This document shows positions 50,644-58,095 of a stretch of DNA of 64,000 nt, piece by piece (position 1 is the stretch's first letter; each line of letters begins with the position of its first letter). The notes below the pieces were generated by a model. That model did not search any database, was not told the DNA's origin, and saw only the letters and a program-made list of their open reading frames with translations. This stretch comes from Amycolatopsis eburnea. GTDB taxonomy: Bacteria; Actinomycetota; Actinomycetes; Mycobacteriales; Pseudonocardiaceae. Made by a program: the position numbers and the translations under genes. The stretch is taken from NCBI RefSeq assembly GCF_003937945.1, contig NZ_RSEC01000066.1, forward strand, positions 1-64,000, in the 5' to 3' direction.

Positions 50644-52044
50644 CTACAGCACCTCCGGCGGGGTGTTGCCCGCCGCCACGATCGCCCGCCGCACCGGCAC
50701 CAGCCACACCAGCACCAAACCCACCGCGAAGAAGACCACCAGCGCCACGATGGCCAGCCGGAACGACCCCGTCGCCTGCCCGACGCCGGCGAACACCAGC
50801 GGCCCCAGCCACGACGTCCCGCGCTCGCCCACGACGTACAGCGAGTAGTACTGCGCGTCCTTGCCCGCCGGGATCATCTGGCTGAACAACGACCGCGACA
50901 ACGCGTTCGTCCCGCCCAGCACCAGCCCGATCCCCACCGCCACCGCCAGGAACTGCCCCATCTGCTTCGGCTGCACGAAGTACGCACCCGCCAGCACCAC
51001 CACCCACAGCACCAGGCTGCCCAGGATCGTCCGCTTCGCCCCGATCCGCCGCGCCACCAGCCCGTGCAGCGTCCCGCCGAGGTACGCCACGAACTGGATC
51101 ACCAGGATCGTCACGATCAGCACGCTGTTGCCGAACCCCAGCTCGTCCTTGCCGTACTGCGCCGACACCGTGACCACCGTGTTGATCCCGTCGGTGAACA
51201 CCAGGTAGCTGCCCAGGAAGGCCAGCGTCAACGGGTACGCCTTCGCCGACACCAGCGTCTGCCGCAGCTCCGCGAAGCCCGCCCGCAACACCGTCTTCCC
51301 CGGCACGACGTCGACCGGCTCGTGCCGCCGGGGGAGCGCCCGCACCGCGGGGATCGTGAACGCCGCCCACCACAGGCCCGAGGTCAGGAAGCAGATCTGC
51401 ACCGCCATGCCCTCGCTCACGCCGAACGCGTCGTGCCCGAGGTAGAACCCCAGCTGCAACGCCAGCGCCAGCCCACCGCCCAGGTACCCGAACGCCCAGC
51501 CCTTCGCCGAGATGTCGTCCCGCTCGTCCGGACCCCCGATGTCCACCAGGAACGAGTAGTACACGACCAGCGAACCGCCGTAGCCGATGTTCGCGACGAC
51601 GAACAGCACCACCCCCAGCTGCCAGTCCGACCCCGCCAGGAAGAACATCGCCGCCGCGGCCGCCGCACCCAGGAACGCGAACCCGCCCAGGATCCGCCGC
51701 TTGTTGTGGCTCCGGTCGGCCACCGCGCCCGCGATCGGCAGCACCAGCACCTGCACCACCGTCGCCACCGACAGCAGGTACCCCCACACCGAACCGGCCG
51801 GGAAGTGCAGCCCGAACAACGACACGTCGCAGTTGTGCAACGTGTCCGCCTTGCCCGCCGCGTCGACGCACGGACGGTCCCCGTTAAGGGTGAAGTTCGT
51901 CTTCGCGTCCGCCGCCGCGATCCCGCTCATCGACAGCGCGCCGAACACCGTCGTCGACGACGAATAGAACGGCGAATTCGCCCAGTCGTAGAAATACCAG
52001 CCCCAGCGCTCGCGCTTGGTCGAGCGCGTCCCGGCCAGCGTCAT
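50644..52044 (-). CDS. MFS transporter of the UMF1 (Atg22-like) family
   Basis: A 466-residue membrane carrier with about twelve helices and the N-terminal WGWYFYDWANSPFYSS, a hallmark of the UMF1/Atg22 family. Eukaryotic Atg22 exports vacuolar amino acids; bacterial members have no settled substrate. Basic loops (ADRSHNKRRIL) mark the MFS motif. It is 21 nt upstream of the thymidine kinase on the same strand, so the two may form a transcript. Confidence 0.87.
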   Translation of the reverse strand: MTLAGTRSTKRERWGWYFYDWANSPFYSSSTTVFGALSMSGIAAADAKTNFTLNGDRPCVDAAGKADTLHNCDVSLFGLHFPAGSVWGYLLSVATVVQVLVLPIAGAVADRSHNKRRILGGFAFLGAAAAAAMFFLAGSDWQLGVVLFVVANIGYGGSLVVYYSFLVDIGGPDERDDISAKGWAFGYLGGGLALALQLGFYLGHDAFGVSEGMAVQICFLTSGLWWAAFTIPAVRALPRRHEPVDVVPGKTVLRAGFAELRQTLVSAKAYPLTLAFLGSYLVFTDGINTVVTVSAQYGKDELGFGNSVLIVTILVIQFVAYLGGTLHGLVARRIGAKRTILGSLVLWVVVLAGAYFVQPKQMGQFLAVAVGIGLVLGGTNALSRSLFSQMIPAGKDAQYYSLYVVGERGTSWLGPLVFAGVGQATGSFRLAIVALVVFFAVGLVLVWLVPVRRAIVAAGNTPPEVL

Positions 52045-52243
52045 CCACGGCTCCTTCGGGTCAAGAACTTCCAGGTCAGCGCGGAGACTACTGGGAGGTA
52101 GCGACGACGCTCACAGCACCGCCGAAACCGTGTCCGGTTTGTCGCTTCGCGCCGATCCGCCACTTCCGAGGCAATCACGGTCCGGCCCGCCCGGCGTGTC
52201 GCGAACAGGAGTGAACAGAGTTTCATGTGAGACTGAGGTGCGC

Positions 52244-52274
52244 AGTGTGTCCCTTGTGGTCAGTGGGACACACT
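52244..52274. promoter_or_regulatory. 10-bp perfect dyad in the rpf leader
   Basis: AGTGTGTCCC (52244-52253) and GGGACACACT (52265-52274), 11 nt apart, end 14 nt before the Rpf-like start codon. In RNA it could form a stem that affects the ribosome site; as DNA it could be an operator. Confidence 0.5.
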
Positions 52275-52288
52275 CCTACTGTGCTCGC

Positions 52289-52960
52289 ATGATCCAGATC
52301 CGGAGACGCACCACCGCGAGAGTCCTGCTCCTCGCCCTCGCCGCCATGGGTCTGCAGCTGACCGTCCCCGCCGTCGCCACCGCGGACCCCGCGTCGACGA
52401 CCTGGGCCAAGCTCCGCATGTGCGAATCCAGCGGCCGCTACGCCACCAACACCGGCAACGGCTACTACGGCGCCTACCAGTTCGACCTGCCCACCTGGCG
52501 CAGCGTCGGCGGCACCGGCCGCCCCGACCAGGCCGCACCCGCCGAACAGGACTACCGCGCCCTCTACCTCTACCGCATGCGCGGCTGGCAACCCTGGCAG
52601 TGCGCCGGCATGCTCAAGCTCACCGGCGACGCCGACGCCCGCAGCAAGCGCATCCCCACCTACGCCGACTCCGCCTACATCGGCGGGGGACCGGCCCCCG
52701 CACCCACCCCACCCGCACCCGGCGGCCCCATGCCCGCCTGGCCCGGCGTCGTCTACGCCTACGGCGACTGCGCCGCCCCGCTCAAAGCCTTCCAGCTCCG
52801 CATGAACGCCTACGGCTACGGCTTCACCGGCACCGGCTGCTACTACGACAAGACCCGCACCGCCGTCCTCGACCTCCAGCGCGCCAACGGCATCAACGAC
52901 AGCGGCCGGCTCGGCCCCAAGACCTGGACCGCCGCCTGGCAGGGCAAACCACCCCGCTGA
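52289..52960 (+). CDS. Secreted Rpf-like muralytic protein with peptidoglycan-binding domain
   Basis: A 223-residue exported protein. A signal peptide (RRRTTARVLLLALAAMGLQLTVPAVATADP) is followed by a transglycosylase-like domain with WAKLRMCESSGRYATNTGNGYYGAYQF, the Rpf fold with catalytic Glu in CESSG near residue 51. A Pro-rich linker (PAPAPTPPAPGG) precedes a C-terminal peptidoglycan-binding domain (FQLRMNAYGYGFTGTGCYYDKTRTAV). Rpf proteins cleave peptidoglycan at resuscitation or growth. It is 2 bp from the convergent end of the GDPD gene. Confidence 0.88.
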   Translation: MIQIRRRTTARVLLLALAAMGLQLTVPAVATADPASTTWAKLRMCESSGRYATNTGNGYYGAYQFDLPTWRSVGGTGRPDQAAPAEQDYRALYLYRMRGWQPWQCAGMLKLTGDADARSKRIPTYADSAYIGGGPAPAPTPPAPGGPMPAWPGVVYAYGDCAAPLKAFQLRMNAYGYGFTGTGCYYDKTRTAVLDLQRANGINDSGRLGPKTWTAAWQGKPPR

Positions 52961-52961
52961 C

Positions 52962-53777
52962 TCACGCCTCCTGCGACCGCTGCCACGCACCCCGCTCGAT
53001 CAGCACCTCACGCAGCAGGTCCGGCCGGTCCGTGACGATCCCGTGCACCCCCAGGTCCAGCAGCATCCGCATCTCCGCCGGATCGTCGATCGTCCACGTG
53101 TGCACCTCGATCCCGGACCGGCCCGCCATCGCCAGGAACGCCTTGTCCACCACCCGCAACGCGCCCTGCCGCACCGGCACCTGCGCCATCGCCCCCAGCA
53201 CCAGCCGCCCGAGGGGGAGCAGCGGCAGCTTCCCCCGCGCCCACAACGCCAACGCCGACCGCGGCCCCATCGCCGTCGCCAGCTTCGGCCCCGCCAGCTT
53301 CCGCAACCGCACCAGCCGCGCGTCCGAAAACGCCGCCGCCGCCACTCGGTCGTGCGCCCCCGTCCGCTCCAGCACCCGCACGAACGGCTCCACCGCCTGA
53401 TCGGCCTTCACATCGATGTTGAACCGCGCGCCCGGCAGCTCCTCCAGCACATCCTCCAGCCGCGACAACGGCACCTTCCCGCCGATCTTCACGTCCTTCA
53501 GCTGCGCCCACGTCTTCGTCGCGATCGCCCCGGCCCCATCGGTCGTCCGATCGAGGTCCGGGTCGTGGTGCACCACCACCACACCGTCCGCCGTCGCGTG
53601 CACGTCCGTCTCGAGGTACCGGTACCCCTCCGCGCACGCCCGCTGGAACGCCGGCAGCGAATTCTCCAAACCGTCCAGCTCATCGAGGTGCCACCCCCGG
53701 TGCGCGAAGGCACGGGGGAGCGGATCGGCCAGGTACGGGAACGACGGCTGCATCCCCCAAGTGTGCACTTCCGCCAT
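52962..53777 (-). CDS. Glycerophosphodiester phosphodiesterase
   Basis: A 271-residue GDPD-domain enzyme with FAHRGWHLDELDGLENSLPAF near residue 25 and LETDVHATADGVVVVHHDPDLDRTTDG near residue 55, carrying the catalytic His pair and metal Glu/Asp. It hydrolyses glycerophosphodiesters to glycerol-3-phosphate and an alcohol; there is no signal peptide, so the cytoplasm is likely. ATG 53777 is chosen; ATG 53753 is also possible. It is divergent from a zinc-finger gene 42 nt away. Confidence 0.9.
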   Translation of the reverse strand: MAEVHTWGMQPSFPYLADPLPRAFAHRGWHLDELDGLENSLPAFQRACAEGYRYLETDVHATADGVVVVHHDPDLDRTTDGAGAIATKTWAQLKDVKIGGKVPLSRLEDVLEELPGARFNIDVKADQAVEPFVRVLERTGAHDRVAAAAFSDARLVRLRKLAGPKLATAMGPRSALALWARGKLPLLPLGRLVLGAMAQVPVRQGALRVVDKAFLAMAGRSGIEVHTWTIDDPAEMRMLLDLGVHGIVTDRPDLLREVLIERGAWQRSQEA

Positions 53778-53819
53778 GACCCCGGCATGACCCGGCGGTG
53801 GCCAGCTAGGGTCTCCGGG

Positions 53820-54191
53820 GTGAGGGAAGCCGCCGAACTGACCCAGCTCGAACCCGTCCCGGCCCGCCGCGGCGCCCCCAAGCACTGCGGCTGGTGCGGC
53901 CGCCGCCTCCCGGAAGCCGGCAACGTCGGCCGACGGCGCCGGTACTGCGGCCAATCCTGCCGCCAACGCGCCTACGAACGCCGCACCGCACTGCAACGCA
54001 GCGGACTGCCCGAAGACGCCGTCGTCCTCTCCGACACCGAGATCGCCGCCCTGCAGGACCGCCTCTTCCAGCTGCGCTGCGCCGCCGAAGACATCGTCAC
54101 CGCCGTCGACGACGGCGCCGCCCCCCGCGAACTACGCGGCCTCGCCGACGAAATCGCCCGCGCCGCCAAAGACCTCGAACAACTCCGCTGA
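53820..54191 (+). CDS. Small zinc-finger protein
   Basis: A 123-residue protein from GTG 53820. The Cys-rich segment KHCGWCGRRLP...RRRYCGQSCRQRAYERR near residues 22-53 has two Cys pairs for one zinc and the CRQRAYERR helix seen in small actinobacterial DNA-associated proteins. A C-terminal helical region (IAALQDRLFQLRCAAEDIV ... DEIARAAKDLEQL) suggests a coiled coil. Function unknown. It is convergent with the tyrosine recombinase gene, 5 nt apart. Confidence 0.75.
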   Translation: MREAAELTQLEPVPARRGAPKHCGWCGRRLPEAGNVGRRRRYCGQSCRQRAYERRTALQRSGLPEDAVVLSDTEIAALQDRLFQLRCAAEDIVTAVDDGAAPRELRGLADEIARAAKDLEQLR

Positions 54192-54196
54192 CCCCG

Positions 54197-55159
54197 TCAC
54201 CCCAGCCCGTCCAACGCCCGGTACGTCCGGTTGCTCGCCGCCGCCGCACGCTGCTCCCGACCCGTCGCCTCGATGTAGTTCTGACTCGTCGCCAAGCTCG
54301 CGTGCCCCAGCAACGCCATGATCTCCGAAGCCGTCGCCCCGTCCTCCGCCAACCGCGTCGCGAACGTGTGCCGCAACGCGTGCAAGTTCGCCCCCACCGG
54401 AACCCGGTCGTGCAACCCCGCACCCCGGTAACACGACTTCACCAGGTACTCCAGCGCACCCCGCCCGATCGGCTCACCCGCCCGATCCAGCAGCAACGGC
54501 GAACCGGGGGAGAACCGCGCGTTCGGGAACCGCACCCGGCACGACTCCCGGTACCGCTCGATCAGCTCCGCCAGCACCGGCTGCACCGGGATCGACCGAT
54601 CCCGGCTGCCCTTCCCCTTCACGTGCAACCGCAGCTCACCCGCGCGCCCCACCAGCGACCGCGACGACAACGCGCGCATCTCCGCCGCCCGCAACCCCGC
54701 CACCAGCCCCAGCGCGATCACCAGCACGTCCCGCTCCGGCCACGGATCCCGCGCGCGCCGCGAACCCGCGGCCGCCGCCGACAGCAGCTGCTCCGGGGTT
54801 TCCTCACCCCGCAACGGCTTCGGCGTCAACGCCGGCGTCCGCGGCCGCGCCACCGCACCCATCGGATTGCCCGGCAGCAAACCGTCCGCCACGCAGAACG
54901 TCAGGAACTGGTTCCACGTCGACCACGCCCGCAGCACCGAGCTCTTCGCGTGCCCGTCCGCGAACGCGCCGAACGCCGACCGCAGCGCCGGACCCGTCAG
55001 CTCGGCGACCTCCAGATCCTCGGCCGGGCGGCCCAGCTCCGAAGCCAGGAGAGTGGTGATCCCGGCGAGGTCCCGCCGGTAGGCGTCGGTGGTGTGCGGC
55101 GAGTCCTTGCGCGGCCGGCGGGCGGCGAAGAAGGCTTGCTGTGCCTCGGAAAGCCTCAT
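54197..55159 (-). CDS. Tyrosine recombinase (XerC/XerD-type integrase)
   Basis: A 320-residue recombinase. It has an N-terminal SAM-like core-binding domain (TDAYRRDLAGITTLL, residues ~26-45) and a catalytic domain with Arg in GLVAGLRAAEMRAL, His-x-x-Arg in LHALRHTFATRL and the nucleophilic Tyr in LGHASLATSQNYIEATG near the C-terminus. ATG 55159 is preferred because it starts at the conserved N-terminal helix; ATG 55222 inside the upstream palindrome would add 21 residues. It lies next to the dif site but is not in a typical xerC or xerD neighbourhood. Confidence 0.9.
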   Translation of the reverse strand: MRLSEAQQAFFAARRPRKDSPHTTDAYRRDLAGITTLLASELGRPAEDLEVAELTGPALRSAFGAFADGHAKSSVLRAWSTWNQFLTFCVADGLLPGNPMGAVARPRTPALTPKPLRGEETPEQLLSAAAAGSRRARDPWPERDVLVIALGLVAGLRAAEMRALSSRSLVGRAGELRLHVKGKGSRDRSIPVQPVLAELIERYRESCRVRFPNARFSPGSPLLLDRAGEPIGRGALEYLVKSCYRGAGLHDRVPVGANLHALRHTFATRLAEDGATASEIMALLGHASLATSQNYIEATGREQRAAAASNRTYRALDGLG

Positions 55160-55206
55160 GTGGATCTTGTACCGCACACCACCGACAATTCCGGTGTCCG
55201 GGTCCC

Positions 55207-55248
55207 CCGACATTTCATGCATAATGGCAATTATGCATGAAATGTCGG
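55207..55248. repeat. 19-bp perfect palindrome with dif-like core
   Basis: Two perfect 19-bp arms (55207-55225, 55230-55248) around GGCA, lying directly upstream of, and partly over, the recombinase start region. The centre reads ATAATGGCAATTATG, which matches the dif centre ATAATGTACATTATG at 12 of 15 bases, and the arms keep the 11-6-11 spacing of a Xer site. AT-rich in an otherwise ~70% GC surrounding. Confidence 0.85.
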
Positions 55249-55684
55249 TTTAGTCCGGAACGGTCCTCCCGGGGGATGCTGAGACTCTCTCGGAGACGAT
55301 TTCGGCCCCAAGTCCGCCCTTTCGCGCCTCACAGTAGGGATGCGTACACCTGTTCGACTGGCTCGATCGCCGGCGGACCGCCTAGGGGTCCGGGTGGCCC
55401 GGGTGTCCGAGACGGTCCGCCGTGTCGAAGGCTGTCCCGAGGCAACTCCCTCCGTAGAGTTTCGTCACCGTGACGTTTTAGGGTCGAGTGGCTGGACATC
55501 GGATCCGCGGCCCCAGGGGATGCTCCTGGTCCCTCAGAACGTGCCCTCAGCGGCGCCTGGCTTCCGATACCAGGAACGGGACGGCGAGAAACCTCAGGAG
55601 AAGCTGTTCTGACGAACTCGATGTGCAACCCCCGGTGGCGGACGGCGGGCACCCCTCCCGGCCGTCCGCCCCAGCGTGTCCTCA
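55249..55684. other. Non-coding 436-bp segment between the two dif-like sites
   Basis: No convincing gene. Open frames here (for example 55340-55612) lack a ribosome site and show no family similarity. The segment ends with the hairpin at 55637-55670, 14 bp before dif. Confidence 0.6.
55637..55670. terminator. Hairpin next to dif
   Basis: GGCGGACGGC (55637-55646) and GCCGTCCGCC (55661-55670) with a 14-nt loop. It could terminate transcription from the recombinase side or shield dif. Confidence 0.45.
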
Positions 55685-55712
55685 AGTGCCGATAATGTAC
55701 ATTATGTCAAGT
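55685..55712 (+). other. dif: Chromosome dimer resolution site dif
   Basis: AGTGCCGATAATG-TACATTATGTCAAGT on the + strand. It agrees with the actinobacterial dif consensus (as I recall it, TTCGCCGATAATVNACAT followed by TATGTCAAGT) in all but the first three bases. The layout is a XerC-side 11-mer, a 6-bp centre TGTACA and a XerD-side 11-mer TTATGTCAAGT. XerC/XerD resolve chromosome dimers here at the end of replication. Confidence 0.88.
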
Positions 55713-55716
55713 AACG

Positions 55717-56157
55717 TCAGTGCCAGTCGCTGATCATCACGTCCCGCGGTGCCGGGGCGCCTTCCCCGGTCTCGACGAGCTGCTTGAGGCTCATCAGGTA
55801 GATCGCCCACTTCGTGCTGCAGTGGTGCATGAACTCGGCGGCCTCGCGCCAGCCCTCGTGCTTGAACAGGACGATCGTGTAGTCGTCGCGCTGCTCCAGG
55901 TCCCACCTGATCGTCGTGCCGATCCACTCCGGCGGTCCTTCGACGACCTCCCAGCGGACGAGCCGGCCAGGCTCCTGCTCGATGACCTTCATGTCGAAGC
56001 CGCCCGGGATGAAGCGGAAGGCGATGACGCCGCCGACGCCGGTCTCCCCCTCGGTTTTCTCCGTCCACCAGCCGGCGAGGCCGTCGATCGTGGTGAGCGC
56101 GTCGTAGACCTTCTCCGGGGTGGCGTGCTGGATGCCGATGCGGTGCAGGATGTCCAT
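55717..56157 (-). CDS. SRPBCC/AHSA1-like domain protein 1
   Basis: A 146-residue AHSA1/START-fold protein. It has the HRIGIQHATPEKVYDALTTIDGLAGWWTE start and GTTIRWDLEQRDDYTIVLFKHEGWRE motifs. The fold binds hydrophobic ligands or acts as a small stress-linked factor. It is the last gene of the three-gene operon with an ArsR regulator and a second AHSA1 protein, 2 nt after the ArsR stop. It starts 5 bp from the right edge of dif at its 3' end. Confidence 0.85.
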   Translation of the reverse strand: MDILHRIGIQHATPEKVYDALTTIDGLAGWWTEKTEGETGVGGVIAFRFIPGGFDMKVIEQEPGRLVRWEVVEGPPEWIGTTIRWDLEQRDDYTIVLFKHEGWREAAEFMHHCSTKWAIYLMSLKQLVETGEGAPAPRDVMISDWH

Positions 56158-56159
56158 TT

Positions 56160-56495
56160 CTACTGCTTCTTCCGTTCGATGGTTTCGGCGATGTGCTTGA
56201 TGCGGCGGAGCCGGGCGTCCCAGGCGTTGCCGACGTCGGCGAGCTGGGCGACGGCGCGGGCGAGCTGGGTTTCGTCGACGCGGAACTGCTTTTCGCGGCC
56301 TTCGGCCTGCGCGTGGACGAGGCCTGCGCGGTCGAGGACGGCGAGGTGCTTGGCGACGGCCTGGCGGGTCACCGGGAGGTGTTCGCTGAGGCTGGTGGCG
56401 GTTCCCCGCCCTTCGCTGAGCAGGAGGTCGAGCATGCGGCGGCGGGTGGGGTCGCCGATGGCCGACCAGAGGTCGTCGTCCACGACGGTGGTCAC
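56160..56495 (-). CDS. ArsR/SmtB-family transcriptional regulator
   Basis: A winged-helix repressor of 111 residues from GTG 56495 with IGDPTRRRMLDLLLSEGRGTATSLSEHLPVTRQAVAKHLAVLDRAGLV (residues ~11-58 in two parts). No metal-binding CxC or histidine cluster is evident, so it may sense something other than metals. It overlaps the upstream AHSA1 gene by 4 nt (GTGA). The promoter bears two identical dyads GCAAC-N5-GTTGC, its likely operator. Confidence 0.9.
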   Translation of the reverse strand: MTTVVDDDLWSAIGDPTRRRMLDLLLSEGRGTATSLSEHLPVTRQAVAKHLAVLDRAGLVHAQAEGREKQFRVDETQLARAVAQLADVGNAWDARLRRIKHIAETIERKKQ

Positions 56496-56938
56496 GAGGT
56501 GGCTCCCACCTTGGCGGTGACGGCGGGGATCCGGGGCAGGAAGTGGTCCCAGCCGCTTTCGTGGTCGGCGTATTCCGCGGCGATCTTGGCTTCGTCCCAG
56601 CCGCGTTCGCGGAAGCCGGTTTCGGTCATGCGCAGGCGGGTGCCGGTGCCGGCGGGTTCGAGTTCGAAGACGACGAGGAAGGAGTTGCCAGGTGCGGCGG
56701 TCTCCCCTTCGGCGTGGGTCCAGCGGAAGGAGAAGAGCTTGGGCGGGATGGCGTCGACGACGGTGAAGCGGACGGGGTGGCCGTCGAAGGCGATGTGGCC
56801 TTCTCCCCCGGGTTCGACGGGGTATTCGGCCTCGTCGGGCCACCATTCGCGGACGTGTTCGGGGTTGCTGACGACGTCGAAGACGACGTCGGGGGTGGCG
56901 TCGATGTGGATTTCGCGTTCGAGGGTGCCGTGGTCCAT
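56492..56938 (-). CDS. SRPBCC/AHSA1-like domain protein 2
   Basis: A 148-residue AHSA1-type protein and first gene of the operon. Features are LEREIHIDATPDVVFDVVSNPEHVREWWPDE at the start and GFRERGWDEAKIAAEYADHESGWDHFLPRI at the end. It is followed by the ArsR gene (4-nt overlap) and the second AHSA1 gene. ArsR with AHSA1 partners is a frequent detoxification-like pairing whose ligand is unknown. Confidence 0.87.
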   Translation of the reverse strand: MDHGTLEREIHIDATPDVVFDVVSNPEHVREWWPDEAEYPVEPGGEGHIAFDGHPVRFTVVDAIPPKLFSFRWTHAEGETAAPGNSFLVVFELEPAGTGTRLRMTETGFRERGWDEAKIAAEYADHESGWDHFLPRIPAVTAKVGATS

Positions 56939-56951
56939 GCCTGCTCCTTGT

Positions 56952-56966
56952 GCAACGTTTGGTTGC
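56952..56966. promoter_or_regulatory. ArsR operator 1, GCAAC-N5-GTTGC
   Basis: Perfect 5-bp dyad GCAACGTTTGGTTGC just upstream of the AHSA1-ArsR operon start. A second identical dyad lies at 56997-57011, 45 bp away centre to centre. Confidence 0.65.
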
Positions 56967-56969
56967 TTG

Positions 56970-57485
56970 TCACGGTAGCCCGGTCGGCGGCGATGTGCAA
57001 CCTTCAGTTGCGTTGAGGTCGCGCTGGACCCAGGCGACGTCGTGCCAGGAGCCGTGCTTCCAGCCGACGCGGCGGTAGACGCCGGCGGGTTCGAAGCCGA
57101 GGGCGCGGTGCAGCCCGGCGCTGGCTTCGTTGGGCAGGGTCATGCCGGCGAAGGCGCGGTGGAACCCGCGCTCGCGCAGCCGCTCGAACAGCGTCTCGTA
57201 CAGGGCGCGCCCGGCTCCGGTGCGGCGGCGGCCGCGTTCGAGGTAGATGCTCGTTTCGCACGACCACCGGTAGGCGGCGCGGGCGGCGAAGGGGGTCGCG
57301 TAGGCGTATCCGGCGACGTGGCCGTCGTCGTCGAGGACGAACCAGGCGTGGGCCGCGGTGATGCGGCGGGCCATTTCGGCGTCGTCGGGTGGTTCGGTCT
57401 CGAAGGAGATGGCGGTGTCGGTGACGTAGGGCGCGTAGAGGGCCGCGCAGGCAGGGGCGTCTTCAGGGGTGGCGTCGCGAATCAT
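56970..57485 (-). CDS. GNAT acetyltransferase, phosphinothricin-acetyltransferase-like
   Basis: The 171-residue GNAT enzyme shows the PAT-family pattern: VTDTAISFETEPPDDAEMARRI near residue 20, the acetyl-CoA loop GRRRTGAGRALYETLFERL near residue 86 and NEASAGLHRALGFEPAGVYRRVGWKHGSWHDVAW near the end. Such enzymes acetylate small amines, including phosphinothricin-like inhibitors. It is divergent from an XRE-cupin regulator with a 43-bp gap, a common regulator/GNAT pair. Its C-terminal coding region contains one of the ArsR-type dyads. Confidence 0.87.
   Translation of the reverse strand: MIRDATPEDAPACAALYAPYVTDTAISFETEPPDDAEMARRITAAHAWFVLDDDGHVAGYAYATPFAARAAYRWSCETSIYLERGRRRTGAGRALYETLFERLRERGFHRAFAGMTLPNEASAGLHRALGFEPAGVYRRVGWKHGSWHDVAWVQRDLNATEGCTSPPTGLP
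56997..57011. promoter_or_regulatory. ArsR operator 2, GCAAC-N5-GTTGC
   Basis: Perfect dyad GCAACCTTCAGTTGC inside the 3' end of the GNAT gene. The outer half-sites match operator 1 exactly while the spacer differs, which argues for protein binding. Confidence 0.65.
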
Positions 57486-57528
57486 GGCTCATATGGTAGC
57501 CACGATGAGTCGTATAGTATCCAGGGTT

Positions 57529-58092
57529 ATGACCGATCCCCTGTCCGCCCGCTTGGCGGCGACCGTGCACGCCACCCGGACGTCCCGTGGTCTTTCGGCC
57601 GCCGCGCTCGCCGACCGGTCGGGGGTGTCGCGCGGGATGATCGGCAAGATCGAGCGGGGTGACGTGCAGCCGACGGCGGCGTTGCTGGCGAAGCTGTCGG
57701 ACGCGCTGGGCCTGACGCTGTCGGAGCTGATCGCGCGGGCCGAGGGTGACGAGCGGCGGCTGGTGCGCGCGGCGGAGCAGCCGGTGTGGGTGGACCCGGA
57801 GACCGGCTACCGCCGCCGCGCGGTCTCCCCCGCCGGTGGCCGTCCGCTGGAGCTGGTGGAGGTCGAGCTGCCGCCGGGCGCGGAGGTGCCGATGGCGGCG
57901 GGGACGTACGCATTCCTGCACCAGCAGATCTGGGTGCTGGCCGGGCGGTTGCGGTTCCACGAGGGCGCGCGGGTGCACGAGCTGGCCGCCGGGGACTGCC
58001 TGCAGCTGGGCGCGCCGTCGGACTGCGTGTTCGCGAACCCGGGCGCGCTCCCCTGCCGTTATCTGGTGGCGCTGGTCAAGCACGCCGCTTGA
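57529..58092 (+). CDS. XRE-family regulator with cupin sensor domain
   Basis: A 187-residue regulator from ATG 57529. An N-terminal XRE helix-turn-helix (GLSAAALADRSGVSRGMIGKIERGDVQPTAALLAKLSDAL, residues ~20-62) precedes a C-terminal cupin (LPPGAEVPMAAGTYAFLHQQIWVLAGRLRF ... ELAAGDCLQLGAPSD). Cupin-XRE proteins bind a small ligand and control nearby detoxification or amino-acid genes. Here the divergent GNAT gene is the probable target. Upstream starts are less likely given the gap. Confidence 0.88.
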   Translation: MTDPLSARLAATVHATRTSRGLSAAALADRSGVSRGMIGKIERGDVQPTAALLAKLSDALGLTLSELIARAEGDERRLVRAAEQPVWVDPETGYRRRAVSPAGGRPLELVEVELPPGAEVPMAAGTYAFLHQQIWVLAGRLRFHEGARVHELAAGDCLQLGAPSDCVFANPGALPCRYLVALVKHAA

Positions 58093-58095
58093 GGC

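Noticed and set aside
52045..52288. c-di-AMP (ydaO) riboswitch upstream of the Rpf-like gene
   Set aside because: The leader lacks the conserved ydaO elements I could recognise; only a simple dyad is evident. A covariance-model search would settle it.
54197..55222. Calling the tyrosine recombinase XerC or XerD
   Set aside because: Catalytic residues fit, but the neighbourhood is not that of housekeeping xerC or xerD in actinobacteria, so only a general Xer-type name is given.
55340..55612. 90-codon open frame in the gap before dif
   Set aside because: No ribosome site, no similarity to a known protein pattern, and codon use not like neighbours.
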